Below, one piece after another: positions 1 through 7,373 of a stretch of DNA of 8,661 bases. Position numbers and translations under genes: made by a program. The stretch lies in assembly GCA_002731665.1 (NCBI GenBank), contig PCCJ01000095.1, positions 1-8,661 of the forward strand, written 5' to 3'. The first letter of the stretch is position 1; every line of letters starts with the position of its first letter. The notes beneath the pieces are model-generated. The model searched no databases. It was given only the letters and a program-made list of their open reading frames with translations, and was not told the origin of the DNA. This DNA is from Actinomycetota bacterium (lineage in GTDB: Bacteria > Actinomycetota > Acidimicrobiia > Acidimicrobiales > Poriferisodaliceae).

Positions 1-270
1 CCAAAAACTCCTGACATGGTTGACGTGTTTCGAAAGTCCGAAGACTTACCTATCGTTGCTAACGAAGCGGTTGCCATCGGTGCTTCGTCTCTGTGGATCC
101 AGTTGGGTCTATGGAGTGTTGAGGCCGCTCAGATAGCTCTTCAATCGGGAGTCGAAGTCGTTATGGACCGATGCATTAAGATTGAACACGCGCGGTTTCA
201 TGGTGGACTTCACCGTGCAGGCTTCGATACCGGTGTTATTGATTCGCGTCGAAAAATGAACAAACGGTGA
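1..270 (+). CDS. CoA-binding protein, YccU/CoA_binding_2 family (5' truncated)
   Basis: The reading frame is open from base 1 to the stop at 268-270, so the gene starts outside the window; about 89 residues are visible. The visible part is the C-terminal half of a small Rossmann-like CoA-binding domain. It shows a D-V-F-R segment near the left edge, then W-I-Q-L-G, then the hallmark V-M-D-R-C-I-K-I-E-H-A-R stretch (about residues 50-61 of the fragment), and a G-G-L-H-x-A-G-F-D-T-G-V-I tail. Members are usually about 140 residues, so roughly a third or more is missing. Known members bind CoA-like ligands, but no reaction is established. The ATG at 16 is internal, because the residues before it (P-K-T-P-D) also fit the family. 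The next gene starts 36 bases downstream on the same strand, so co-transcription is possible. Confidence 0.85.
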   Translation, partial: PKTPDMVDVFRKSEDLPIVANEAVAIGASSLWIQLGLWSVEAAQIALQSGVEVVMDRCIKIEHARFHGGLHRAGFDTGVIDSRRKMNKR

Positions 271-297
271 CTCTCAACGAGTTGACATGAAGACTAC

Positions 298-300
298 GGA
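298..300 (+). promoter_or_regulatory. Weak ribosome binding site deciding the NHL-lipoprotein start
   Basis: A short CGGA element ends 6 bases before the ATG at 307 but directly abuts the alternative TTG at 301. Spacing therefore favours 307. The match to the anti-Shine-Dalgarno sequence is only three or four bases, so the call is tentative. Confidence 0.35.
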
Positions 301-306
301 TTGGGC

Positions 307-2385
307 ATGCGGCGGGTATTCACACTGCTACTGATAAATGTACTTCTACTAAGTTCGTGTGCATTTAGTCAAAACCTTAGTAAAGCAAAGCCAGAAGGCA
401 CAGTCGACGAAAGTTCAGTCGTAAAAAAAGATACGAAAACAGGCGAAGTGATCTTCACCTATGTTGGGACAGAAAAAGCCCCCGATCCTCCTCAGGGCTT
501 GGACTGGTTCAACGCGGATCGCCCATTGTCATTATCAGGAGATTTAAAAGGCAAAATTATACTTCTCGATTTTTGGACCCAAGGCTGTATTAATTGCATC
601 CATGTGGTCCCTGACTTAGCCAAGTTAGAGGAAGAGTTTGAAGAATCACTTGTTGTTATTGGCGTTCATTGGGCAAAGTTTGACCATGAACGATCGTCAG
701 ACGCAGTTAAGCAAGCTATTGCGCGATATGGAGTAGACCATCCTGTTGTTAACGACAACTATGAATATTTGCGACAAGCATATCGCATACGAGCATGGCC
801 GTCGACAGTGCTAATTGACCCCCTAGGAAAAGTAGTGGGGGTGCATTCAGGTGAAGGCGTTTATGATTTGTTCCGACCAGTAATTGAGACTATGTCATTG
901 GAGTATGGTGCTGCCGGACTTTTGAACACCAGGCCTATCGACGAAATTGCTGGTAAGCCGGCGTTATTGACCTCCGTGTTACAATACCCCGGAAAAGTAT
1001 TAGCCGATAAAAACCGGGATCGATTGTACATTGCCGATTCGGGGCACAATCGTATTCTGATAGCAGACCTGAAGGGTAAACTGTTGGAATCCATAGGCTC
1101 TGGGGTCGCTGGGTTCATTGATGGAGACTTTGCTGTCGCTCAGTTCTCTCGCCCCCAAGGAATGGAGATATCGGCGGATGGTCGCAAGTTATATGTGGCG
1201 GACAGAGAAAATCATGCCGTAAGAGCTATAGATCTGGAATCGAAGCTCGTCAGCACAATCGCCGGGACGGGAGAGCCGACCAACCGTTTCATTTCTGGCT
1301 TTGGGCAACAGACCCCACTCGCATCTCCATGGGACCTGTTAGCAATCGAAGACCGATTATTTATTGCCGGCGCAGGCAGGCACCAGATATGGGACCTGGA
1401 GCTGGAGAGTGGCTGGCTAAGTCTTTTCGCAGGCTCAGGTCGTGAAGGAATTGAAGATGGGGCAAGGTTATTGGCAACTCTCGCTCAGCCATCTGCGTTA
1501 GCTAGCGATGGGCAAAATATTTATTTTGCTGACTCTGAGTCCAGCTCCTTGCGCAAAGTTGAGCTGAGGGAGCAAGGTAAGGTTGAGACCCTTGTAGGAA
1601 CTGGCCTGTTCTCCTGGGGAGATGAAGTAGGCGATTTTGACGTGACCCAGTTGCAGCATCCGGTAGGCCTCGAATCGCTGGGCGATACGCTCTATGTCGC
1701 TGATACTTACAACCACCGGATTAAATCAATTAATTTAACAACTGGAGAAGCTCGTTACATAGCTGGGTCCGGGAACCCTGGCTTAGCAGATGGCTACGGA
1801 ACTATCTCTGAAATGAACGAACCGAGTGGATTAAGTGCCGCTGGGTCACTTTTGTATGTTGCTGATACTAATAATCATCTAATAAGAACACTGGATACGG
1901 TAACTGGGAAGATGGAAACACTGGCCCTGTCGAACCTCGATGTGGCGCAACTGAAAAATATTGGGATAGCTGACGATTACATAGAGCTATCTGAGCGCCA
2001 AGTCGGACCTGGGAAATTAAAAATAATTGTTAAGTACTCGTTGCCTGAGGGTTACAAATTCAATACTGGAGGAACGTTTCGATTTGAGTTGACTGTGGAA
2101 GAAGGATCAAAGTTCTTGATCGAAGGGTTGAATAGATATCAAGCCAACGGTCCTGAGTTTCCGCTTGAGTTCCTTCTTGACGTACCCGAGGTTGGATCAT
2201 CGATACTTCGAGCAGAGTCGACGGTATTCTATTGTCCTATCGAAGAAGAAAGTTTCTGCCTTCTCCGAGATGTTGAGTTCAAGATTCCTGTCGTCGCTAA
2301 CAAAAATGAATCTGTCAACGAGATACGACTTCATCACTCGCTGCCCTCCGCCGCAAAACTAGAGAAAATATCTAGTCGCCGGTAA
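307..2385 (+). CDS. Thioredoxin-like/NHL-repeat lipoprotein (NHLRC2-like)
   Basis: This is a 692-residue protein if the ATG at 307 is used. A TTG at 301 in the same frame would add two residues. I prefer 307 because GGA at 298-300 sits 6 bases before it. The N-terminus has two arginines, a leucine-rich helix and a lipobox L-S-S-C with Cys18, so export and lipid anchoring are predicted. Residues about 60-200 form a thioredoxin-like domain with W-T-Q-G-C-I-N-C-I-H (Cys94, Cys97) and the cis-proline-like W-P-S-T further on. Residues about 225-540 hold six NHL blades, with motifs such as YVADTYNHRI and YVADTNNHLI; the third (A-G-A-G-R-H-Q-I-W) is degenerate. The last ~140 residues look like a beta-sandwich carrying a Cys643/Cys651 pair. 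Order and motifs match the NHLRC2-type family. A role in extracytoplasmic redox or protein-interaction work is inference. The 3' end overlaps the convergent gene by 14 bases. Confidence 0.88.
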   Translation: MRRVFTLLLINVLLLSSCAFSQNLSKAKPEGTVDESSVVKKDTKTGEVIFTYVGTEKAPDPPQGLDWFNADRPLSLSGDLKGKIILLDFWTQGCINCIHVVPDLAKLEEEFEESLVVIGVHWAKFDHERSSDAVKQAIARYGVDHPVVNDNYEYLRQAYRIRAWPSTVLIDPLGKVVGVHSGEGVYDLFRPVIETMSLEYGAAGLLNTRPIDEIAGKPALLTSVLQYPGKVLADKNRDRLYIADSGHNRILIADLKGKLLESIGSGVAGFIDGDFAVAQFSRPQGMEISADGRKLYVADRENHAVRAIDLESKLVSTIAGTGEPTNRFISGFGQQTPLASPWDLLAIEDRLFIAGAGRHQIWDLELESGWLSLFAGSGREGIEDGARLLATLAQPSALASDGQNIYFADSESSSLRKVELREQGKVETLVGTGLFSWGDEVGDFDVTQLQHPVGLESLGDTLYVADTYNHRIKSINLTTGEARYIAGSGNPGLADGYGTISEMNEPSGLSAAGSLLYVADTNNHLIRTLDTVTGKMETLALSNLDVAQLKNIGIADDYIELSERQVGPGKLKIIVKYSLPEGYKFNTGGTFRFELTVEEGSKFLIEGLNRYQANGPEFPLEFLLDVPEVGSSILRAESTVFYCPIEEESFCLLRDVEFKIPVVANKNESVNEIRLHHSLPSAAKLEKISSRR

Positions 2386-2638
2386 AGTCTCGGAAGTTCC
2401 CGCGTGCAGCCCTTCTAAGCTCTCTTCCCGCGGTCGCAAAATAAAAACACGCCACTAGAGAGCCGATGATATAGAGAAAAGAAGTGCCGCCAATGACCGA
2501 CATCCATAGAACTCTTTCGCGCCCTGTGAGCGCCCAGACCCATGATGGTGTTCGTGTAATATCTAAGAATGCGGCAAGGTTAAATGCGAAGGGAGACAAA
2601 ACTACTATCCAAAAAGCTACAGCGGACAGTACGTTCAC
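2372..2638 (-). CDS. Small two-helix membrane protein of unknown function
   Basis: An 88-residue protein starting at a GTG, chosen because a CGGAG site lies 8 bases upstream. Hydrophobic segments span about residues 3-26 and 46-68. Between them is a polar loop with L-D-I-T-R-T-P-S-W-V-W and a G-R-E-R-V-L-W motif, and a basic tail (R-E-L-R-R-A-A-R) follows the second helix, predicted to face the cytoplasm. The layout recalls small actinobacterial membrane families such as DUF2516 or the PLDc_N-type two-helix domain, but I cannot assign it to either with certainty. It begins 21 bases after the aldo/keto reductase stop on the same strand, so it is probably the last gene of that operon. Its own stop lies inside the end of the convergent NHL gene. 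The function is unknown. Confidence 0.7.
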   Translation of the reverse strand: MNVLSAVAFWIVVLSPFAFNLAAFLDITRTPSWVWALTGRERVLWMSVIGGTSFLYIIGSLVACFYFATAGRELRRAARGNFRDFTGD

Positions 2639-2646
2639 GTCAGGTG

Positions 2647-2651
2647 CTCCG
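2647..2651 (-). promoter_or_regulatory. Ribosome binding site for the small membrane protein
   Basis: On the minus strand this reads CGGAG, 8 bases before the GTG whose first base is 2638. It is the main support for treating the 88-codon frame as a real gene with a GTG start. Confidence 0.55.
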
Positions 2652-2659
2652 AGTCTGGC

Positions 2660-3691
2660 CTACGAAGTGCCAATGCTGAGAAGATTCTCAACAGGATGAT
2701 ACAACTCTTCAAGATATTCGATGTCCGTCTCGCTTAATTCGATGGTAGTCGCTTCTACCAGCTGATCAAGCTGGGCAATTTTCGAAACTCCGACGACTGG
2801 GGAAACTACGCCTGGTTTGCTTAGCAGCCACGCTATAGCTATTTGAGCAGGAGTGGATCCGACTCGATCAGCTATCTCAATTACGCGATCTGCAATCGCA
2901 AAGTCCATGTCACTGCGATACAAGCCTTCAGTCCTCTTTCTGTCTTGGCCAGTTGAGCGATCGGTTGTCCCTTGATCGAAGCCACCTCTATAAGCACCCG
3001 CAAGAATTCCTCTCGCCAGTGGCGACCAAGGTTGAAGGGCAACCCCAGTGCTTAAACAATATGGATTCATCTCTCGTTCTTCTTCACGGTAAATCAAATT
3101 GTAATGATTTTGCATTGATATGAATTGGGTCCAGCCATTCTGCTCTGCTGTCATCTGTAGTTCAGCGAATTGCCAAGCAAACATTGATGAAGCTCCTAGG
3201 TACAGAGCCTTACCATTTTTAACCACATCGTGAAGCGCTTCCAGAGTTTCCTCGATGGGAGTTGTGGCAGCTCCCGGAATTCCATGCGGGTGTCTATGAA
3301 TAATTAGCTGATCAACGTAGTCAACGCCGAGCCTCTCGAGCGAGGCATCAACGGCTTCCATGATGTGTTTGCGACTTAAGCCTCCATCATTGGCACCTGA
3401 TCCCATGGGCATGGAAATTTTAGTGTTTAAAACGTACTCGTTGCGGGGAAGCAGCTCTCGGAGAATTTGTCCTACCACTAGCTCGGTGGCTCCGATTCCG
3501 TAGACATCAGCGGTGTCGAAGTAAGAAAGCCCTCGTTCGATCGCCGCTTCGAAAATAGGGCGAGCTTCATCTATGCCTAAGGTCCAATCTCCTTGATGGC
3601 CACGACCAGGTTCTCCAAAGTTCATTGTTCCGAGACAAAGATTTGAAACGCGCAACCCAGATCGCGAGCCCAGTTGAACTGTTTTTAACAT
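2660..3691 (-). CDS. Aldo/keto reductase
   Basis: A 343-residue NAD(P)H-dependent oxidoreductase with the (beta/alpha)8-barrel signatures of the AKR superfamily, at the usual length for the bacterial branch. The expected catalytic tetrad is visible: Asp59 and Tyr64 in F-D-T-A-D-V-Y-G, Lys91 in N-T-K, and His132 in L-I-I-H-R. The C-terminal cofactor-binding region also looks normal, with P-A-Q-I-A-I-A-W-L-L near residue 285 and V-V-G-V-S-K shortly after. Such enzymes reduce aldehydes or ketones to alcohols in the cytoplasm, and the substrate cannot be read from sequence. The ATG has a good GGGAG site 5 bases upstream. It follows the SPFH gene by 55 bases and precedes the small membrane protein by 21 bases, so it probably shares their transcript, though a separate promoter in the 55-base gap is not excluded. 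Confidence 0.93.
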   Translation of the reverse strand: MLKTVQLGSRSGLRVSNLCLGTMNFGEPGRGHQGDWTLGIDEARPIFEAAIERGLSYFDTADVYGIGATELVVGQILRELLPRNEYVLNTKISMPMGSGANDGGLSRKHIMEAVDASLERLGVDYVDQLIIHRHPHGIPGAATTPIEETLEALHDVVKNGKALYLGASSMFAWQFAELQMTAEQNGWTQFISMQNHYNLIYREEEREMNPYCLSTGVALQPWSPLARGILAGAYRGGFDQGTTDRSTGQDRKRTEGLYRSDMDFAIADRVIEIADRVGSTPAQIAIAWLLSKPGVVSPVVGVSKIAQLDQLVEATTIELSETDIEYLEELYHPVENLLSIGTS

Positions 3692-3746
3692 GATAACTCC
3701 CTAAACCTCAGTCAATAGTAGCCTTGGCGCAAACTACGTCGCAGGC

Positions 3747-4730
3747 TTATTCTCCTGGCGAAGCGGTTTCTTCTCCAACACTCTCGGTTGTAGATGATGG
3801 ATCCTTCATAGCTTCTGCAATTCCGGCTACAGCACCTAGAATCCCACTAAACTCAGTAGGGATAATTAATTTAGTGGCACGCCCATCAGCCATCTGAGAA
3901 AGTGTTTCTAAATACCTAATCGCCAGAAGGTCACTAGTTGGGTCCCCGTCGTGGATGGCTTGAAATGTTTGCCTCGTTGCTTCAGCTTGCCCTTCGGCTA
4001 CTGTCTGAAGTCGGTATTGCTCGGCATCTGCTATCGTACGCACTGCCTGGGCTTGACCTTCAGCACTAAGAATTTCACTTTGTCGTAAGCCTTCTGCTTC
4101 GAGTATTCGAGAACGCTTATCACCCTCAGCCCTTGTGACTTCTGACTCTTTGAACCCCTCAGCCTCTGTCACAGTAGCTCGGCGAGTTCGTTCTGCTTTC
4201 ATTTGCTCGTGCATAGCAGCCATAACATCTGGTGGAGGATCAATCCGTTGGAGCTCCACGCGCACGACTCGTACGCCCCACTTATCGGTAGCTTCATCGA
4301 GAATTTCGCGCAAAGCTGTGTTGATGCGATCCCTGGAGGTAAGAGCTTCATCTAATTGAAGATCGCCGACTAGGTTACGGAGGTTTGTTTGAGCGAGTTT
4401 AGTTATAGCCAACATAAAGTTAGCAACGTTGTAGACCAATCGCTGCGGGTCTGTAGGTTCATAAAAAACAACGGCGTCGACAGACACGACGACATTGTCT
4501 GAGGTTATGACTTCTTGCGGGGGAACATCTACAACCTGTTCTCGCATATCGACTCGTCGAATCGTGTCAATAAATGGAAATATGAGTTGTAAACCAGGTG
4601 GCCGCGAGTCTTTATACTTTCCTAGCCTTTCTACTAAACCGCGTTCATATGGTCTGACAATTCTTATTGAAGTGAACAAGATTAGGATCACTAATATGGC
4701 TGCCAAGGCTGGCACCAAAATTATAAACAT
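3747..4730 (-). CDS. qmcA: SPFH/stomatin-like slipin (QmcA-like)
   Basis: A 327-residue membrane-microdomain scaffold of the SPFH (stomatin, prohibitin, flotillin, HflK/C) superfamily. An N-terminal hydrophobic helix (about 2-22) anchors it. The SPFH domain follows with [28 protein letters not shown] and I-T-S-D-N-V. Then come D-K-W-G-V-R-V and the highly conserved M-K-A-E-R-T-R-R-A segment. Residues about 180-255 are an Ala/Glu-rich coiled coil with repeated A-E-G units, which drives ring-like oligomerisation in relatives. E. coli QmcA is close in length (305). Its ATG overlaps the TGA of the upstream nfeD-type gene by one base (TGATG), so translation is probably coupled. NfeD partners and SPFH proteins are known to co-occur and are thought to work together in membrane organisation or quality control. 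The exact client is unknown. Confidence 0.93.
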   Translation of the reverse strand: MFIILVPALAAILVILILFTSIRIVRPYERGLVERLGKYKDSRPPGLQLIFPFIDTIRRVDMREQVVDVPPQEVITSDNVVVSVDAVVFYEPTDPQRLVYNVANFMLAITKLAQTNLRNLVGDLQLDEALTSRDRINTALREILDEATDKWGVRVVRVELQRIDPPPDVMAAMHEQMKAERTRRATVTEAEGFKESEVTRAEGDKRSRILEAEGLRQSEILSAEGQAQAVRTIADAEQYRLQTVAEGQAEATRQTFQAIHDGDPTSDLLAIRYLETLSQMADGRATKLIIPTEFSGILGAVAGIAEAMKDPSSTTESVGEETASPGE

Positions 4731-5203
4731 CAGTTATCACTCTCTTCCATCGAAAGGGAACGGACAATTGCCCTAGTCCCGCGAATTTCTGTTACTTCAA
4801 CAAGTGTTCCAACAGGTAGGGACCCATCAGCTGAGATGGCACGCCATTGCTCTCCGCCAACTTGGATTAACCCTGGACCAATGGCTTCAGTGTCGACGGA
4901 CTTGAGCACCATCGCGTGTGACCCGATTAATCGATCATGTCCGGCACCGGGCGGAGAAGCTAAAGCGTTTTGGGCTTTTTGATTCTTTTTCCAAAAAAAA
5001 ATGAAAAGCGAGGTGCCTCCGATTAAAAATACCAACCAACCAACATAAACAGGTGCACCTAGAAGAGCCAAAATCATCGCAAGAATAGCGCTGATACCAA
5101 ATGGAATAAGAATGAATGTGCCAGCAACAAATGTCTCTCCGGTAATGAATAAAGCCGCCGCTGCTAGCCAAATCCAACTCCAGCTTTCAGGCGAAATTTC
5201 CAT
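4730..5203 (-). CDS. Short NfeD-family membrane protein (YbbJ-like)
   Basis: A 157-residue NfeD protein of the short type that lacks the ClpP-like protease domain. Residues about 8-70 carry two or three hydrophobic helices, with a G-E-T-F-V-A-G-T-F segment that resembles the family's usual G-x-x-x-P-G loop region. A basic K-K-N-Q-K linker follows, then a C-terminal OB-fold-like domain (about 90-150) with [14 protein letters not shown] and [10 protein letters not shown]. This matches YbbJ, the partner of QmcA in E. coli. The start is well supported by AGGAG at 5209-5213, 5 bases upstream of the ATG. The stop overlaps the SPFH start by one base. A run of nine A/T bases at 4993-5001 lies just after the last helix. 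It is the first gene of the minus-strand operon. Confidence 0.9.
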   Translation of the reverse strand: MEISPESWSWIWLAAAALFITGETFVAGTFILIPFGISAILAMILALLGAPVYVGWLVFLIGGTSLFIFFWKKNQKAQNALASPPGAGHDRLIGSHAMVLKSVDTEAIGPGLIQVGGEQWRAISADGSLPVGTLVEVTEIRGTRAIVRSLSMEESDN

Positions 5204-5315
5204 ACCAACTCCTAGCGTTACTCATATCCTAAGAGCGCTAGATGGCAAACGGAAGAAATAAAGTTGATTACGGTATCTAATATCGATACCAGCCACGCAG
5301 GGAAAGAAGTTTTTA
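5204..5315. promoter_or_regulatory. Divergent intergenic region between the nfeD-type gene and the crotonase
   Basis: These 112 bases must hold the promoters for both directions. Apart from the inverted repeat at 5272-5290, I see a looser 6-base inverted pair, CTAGCG at 5212-5217 and CGCTAG at 5236-5241. The first arm overlaps the nfeD ribosome binding site, so it could shape leader structure. A TTGATT at 5264-5269 could be a plus-strand -35 element, but no convincing -10 lies at the right distance. A purine-rich AGGGAAAGAAG segment just upstream of 5316 can serve as ribosome binding site for the crotonase. Confidence 0.5.
5272..5290. promoter_or_regulatory. Candidate operator: perfect inverted repeat
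   Basis: GGTATC at 5272-5277 and GATACC at 5285-5290 are exact reverse complements around a 7-base AT-rich spacer. The 19-base span ends 25 bases before the crotonase ATG, a normal place for a repressor site. Fatty-acid and acyl-CoA genes are often controlled by TetR- or GntR-type repressors at such sites, but no regulator gene is in the window. A 6-base perfect match can also arise by chance. Confidence 0.35.
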
Positions 5316-6188
5316 ATGTCTGAAAGCGTTCTGTACGAAGAAAGCGATGGGTTAGCGATCATCACCATCAACAGACCTGAAAAAAAGAATTCACTCACGA
5401 GAGAGGTGATCGAGGGGATCGCTAACGGAGTTGATTTAGCAACAGCTTCTGGTGCAGTTTCTGCTCTGGTCTTGAGAGGACAAGGAGGGACCTTAACTTC
5501 TGGATACGACTTAATCGAATACTCTCAGAAAAGCCGCGAGTCTGGATATGAGACACAAGGACCTGAGACGCGAGATGGAGCCTGGGACCCAGTGAAGGAT
5601 TATGAATGGATGCGCTCAAATGTGCGTAAATTTATGAAAATTTGGGAATGCCCAAAACCGGTACTGGCTGAAATATCTGGATGGGCTGTTGGAGGCGCAA
5701 CAGATCTTGTCCTTTGTGCTGATTTGCTGTATATGGCATCTGATTCTCATATTGGATACGCACCGAGCAGAATTTTTGGAACTCCTACGACGATGATGTG
5801 GATTTACCGTCTCGGCCTTGAACACGCCAAACAGTTTCTCTTGACAGGTAGAGCAATAGATGCTGATACCGCATATCGAATTGGTCTTATTTCGCAGGTT
5901 TGTCCACCATCTGAATTGAGCCAAATTGTTGAGCAGGAAGCGCGACGGCTTAGCGAGATTCCCTCAAACCAAATGGCCCTTAACAAAATGCTAATCAATC
6001 AGGCCTATGAAAACATGGGGTTACGAACCTCACAAATGCTTGGCACGTTTTTCGACGGGATGGCAAGGCATACAGAAGAGGCGTATCGATGGATGGAGTC
6101 GTTTGAGACTAAAGGTTTCAGAGAAGTCATTCGAGAACGAGACCGGCCCTGGGGAGATTACGGTGAGAAGTCAACACATTCGCCATAA
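5316..6188 (+). CDS. Enoyl-CoA hydratase/isomerase-family (crotonase) protein
   Basis: A 290-residue crotonase-fold protein, presumably a cytoplasmic acyl-CoA enzyme. The N-terminus has the family I-T-I-N-R-P-E-K-K-N-S-L signature (about 16-27). The first oxyanion-hole loop is G-T-L-T-S-G-Y-D-L (58-66). A roughly 30-residue polar insertion follows and contains W-D-P-V-K-D-Y. The core S-G-W-A-V-G-G-A-T-D-L (121-131) and I-G-Y-A-P-S-R-I-F-G-T-P (146-157) replace the usual G-G-C-E-L and P-E motifs. Asp130 therefore stands where Glu144 of rat hydratase would be, and Ser151 stands near the place of Glu164. The insertion and the T-P-T-T-M-M-W-I-Y-R-L-G segment resemble an actinobacterial subgroup (PRK08272-like) annotated as enoyl-CoA hydratase without known substrate. 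The C-terminus, with F-D-G-M-A-R-H-T and a G-F-R-E-V-I-R-E-R-D tail, fits that subgroup too. The gene is probably monocistronic, since both neighbours are on the other strand. Confidence 0.9.
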   Translation: MSESVLYEESDGLAIITINRPEKKNSLTREVIEGIANGVDLATASGAVSALVLRGQGGTLTSGYDLIEYSQKSRESGYETQGPETRDGAWDPVKDYEWMRSNVRKFMKIWECPKPVLAEISGWAVGGATDLVLCADLLYMASDSHIGYAPSRIFGTPTTMMWIYRLGLEHAKQFLLTGRAIDADTAYRIGLISQVCPPSELSQIVEQEARRLSEIPSNQMALNKMLINQAYENMGLRTSQMLGTFFDGMARHTEEAYRWMESFETKGFREVIRERDRPWGDYGEKSTHSP

Positions 6189-6212
6189 GTAGCCCTAAGT
6201 AAAGGTGTATTT

Positions 6213-7373
6213 TCAACTTCTGGGAAGAGTTACTTGTACCTCTGGCGGCTCTAGCTCAATACCACTAGAAGCAGAATCGACTACTTGCTTCCATGTTAAT
6301 TGCCAGACACCCCACAATGGGCCTATGCGCCATTCATCAACCAAGGGAGCGCTAACTGTCTCGCCGAATGCTTTCCAGGCATCTGTTCGTGCGATGTCGG
6401 TGCGCGAAGGCTTACTCCCGAATCGATCTGGAATATTGTACTGAAAAAGTGGCTCGACCATTGCGTCCAAAAGTCGGCCGGCGTTGCGCCTAGCTTGAGT
6501 TCCGGCGACGAGACCTGCATAGTTGACAACGCGAACACAATCATTGGGAACTACAGCTATGTCTAAACTTTCAGGAAAACGAGGCTGAAACTGGACGGTC
6601 ACAGCCTTCATGCCAGCGGACCCCCAGGTCCAGTAGTGATTTTTTTTAGTAGCCACGTCTTGATCGGCGGAGTAGAAACTAAACCAAGCTTGTTCCCATG
6701 TCGGAACTATAGTCACGCCCCACCTCACCATTTGATCTACGAACTCGGGCCAAGGTAATTCGCTGTCTTCAGGGTGTGATCTTTCAAGTGCCAACAAAAA
6801 ATAGAGACCCATTCTGCTGCTTAAGGGGCTTGGAATCACTGCAGAAGTTGCGTGTTCAGGATCTAGAAGGTCGTCCAAGCCCTCCGGGGGCGGTAACCAA
6901 AATTTCGATGAATCAGGAAGCTCATCTATCTTTCGTTGAGGCTCAATGAAAGAACTAACTGAACGGTTGAAGCATGCTTCTAACGAACTGACAGGAGTTA
7001 GCATGTTGTCGCGAAGTGTTAAGGAGTTATCTAAGAATTGCGAGTCGATCGGTTCGTATGGTTCTACTAGAAGCTCTTCTGTGACTCTTCTTCGTTCTAA
7101 ACTGTCTATTCCAATAATCACATCGGCGATTGGGGTTGTTCTCGTTTTTATGAGAAGGTCAACTACGGCAGTCGCGTCTGGTTCCCTGAAAATAACTACC
7201 TCAATTCCTGTGCGTCTAGTGAACTCTGTAATCGCTTCTTCGGGTACGTGGAAGTCTCTATGAGTTAAAAGTCGAAGAGGTAGAGCCTGATTAGCCGGTT
7301 GGGCACAGGCTGCGATGGCGCAAATCAAAAAAACCAAGACTGCCCGCCGAATTAAAAGCAGGTTGTTAGTCAT
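6213..7373 (-). CDS. Solute-binding lipoprotein of a thiamine-type ABC transporter (TbpA/ThiB-like)
   Basis: A 386-residue binding protein with a lipoprotein signal: two arginines, a hydrophobic helix and a lipobox I-A-A-C with Cys23. The mature part starts like thiamine-binding protein, with L-R-L-L-T-H-R-D-F, then E-F-T-R-R-T-G-I-E-V-V (about 50-60) and P-I-A-D-V-I-I-G-I-D-S (81-91), the same layout as the family's A-D-V-V-L-G-L-D. Later segments also fit: I-P-S-P-L-S-S-R-M-G-L (180-190), T-W-E-Q-A-W (225-230, matching a G-W-S-E-A-Y stretch in relatives) and F-Q-Y-N-I-P near the C-terminus. The family overlaps with iron- and polyamine-type binding proteins, so ligand assignment rests mainly on context. 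The upstream gene is thiamine pyrophosphokinase, and the two overlap by 4 bases (ATGA), implying coupling. No permease or ATPase gene follows: the next gene is the convergent crotonase, 24 bases away. Confidence 0.85.
   Translation of the reverse strand: MTNNLLLIRRAVLVFLICAIAACAQPANQALPLRLLTHRDFHVPEEAITEFTRRTGIEVVIFREPDATAVVDLLIKTRTTPIADVIIGIDSLERRRVTEELLVEPYEPIDSQFLDNSLTLRDNMLTPVSSLEACFNRSVSSFIEPQRKIDELPDSSKFWLPPPEGLDDLLDPEHATSAVIPSPLSSRMGLYFLLALERSHPEDSELPWPEFVDQMVRWGVTIVPTWEQAWFSFYSADQDVATKKNHYWTWGSAGMKAVTVQFQPRFPESLDIAVVPNDCVRVVNYAGLVAGTQARRNAGRLLDAMVEPLFQYNIPDRFGSKPSRTDIARTDAWKAFGETVSAPLVDEWRIGPLWGVWQLTWKQVVDSASSGIELEPPEVQVTLPRS

Noticed and set aside
2484..2699. Plus-strand open frame of 71 codons opposite the small membrane protein
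   Set aside because: It has no family signal and no good ribosome binding site, while the opposite strand has a ribosome binding site, two membrane helices and operon spacing.
3720..3747. Imperfect hairpin after the SPFH gene (AGCCT / AGGCT arms plus a GCG / CGC inner pair)
   Set aside because: The stem has a 2-base bulge and a 10-base loop, overlaps the stop codon, and is not followed by a T-run on the minus strand, so it is not a convincing intrinsic terminator.
5616..5924. Minus-strand open frame of 102 codons opposite the crotonase
   Set aside because: It is antisense to clear crotonase motifs, and its product is rich in Cys, Arg and Ser without recognisable pattern; it is a shadow frame.
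6946..7263. Plus-strand open frame of 105 codons inside the binding-protein gene
   Set aside because: It lies wholly antisense to a well-supported lipoprotein gene, has low-complexity Ser/Thr-rich content and no family motif.
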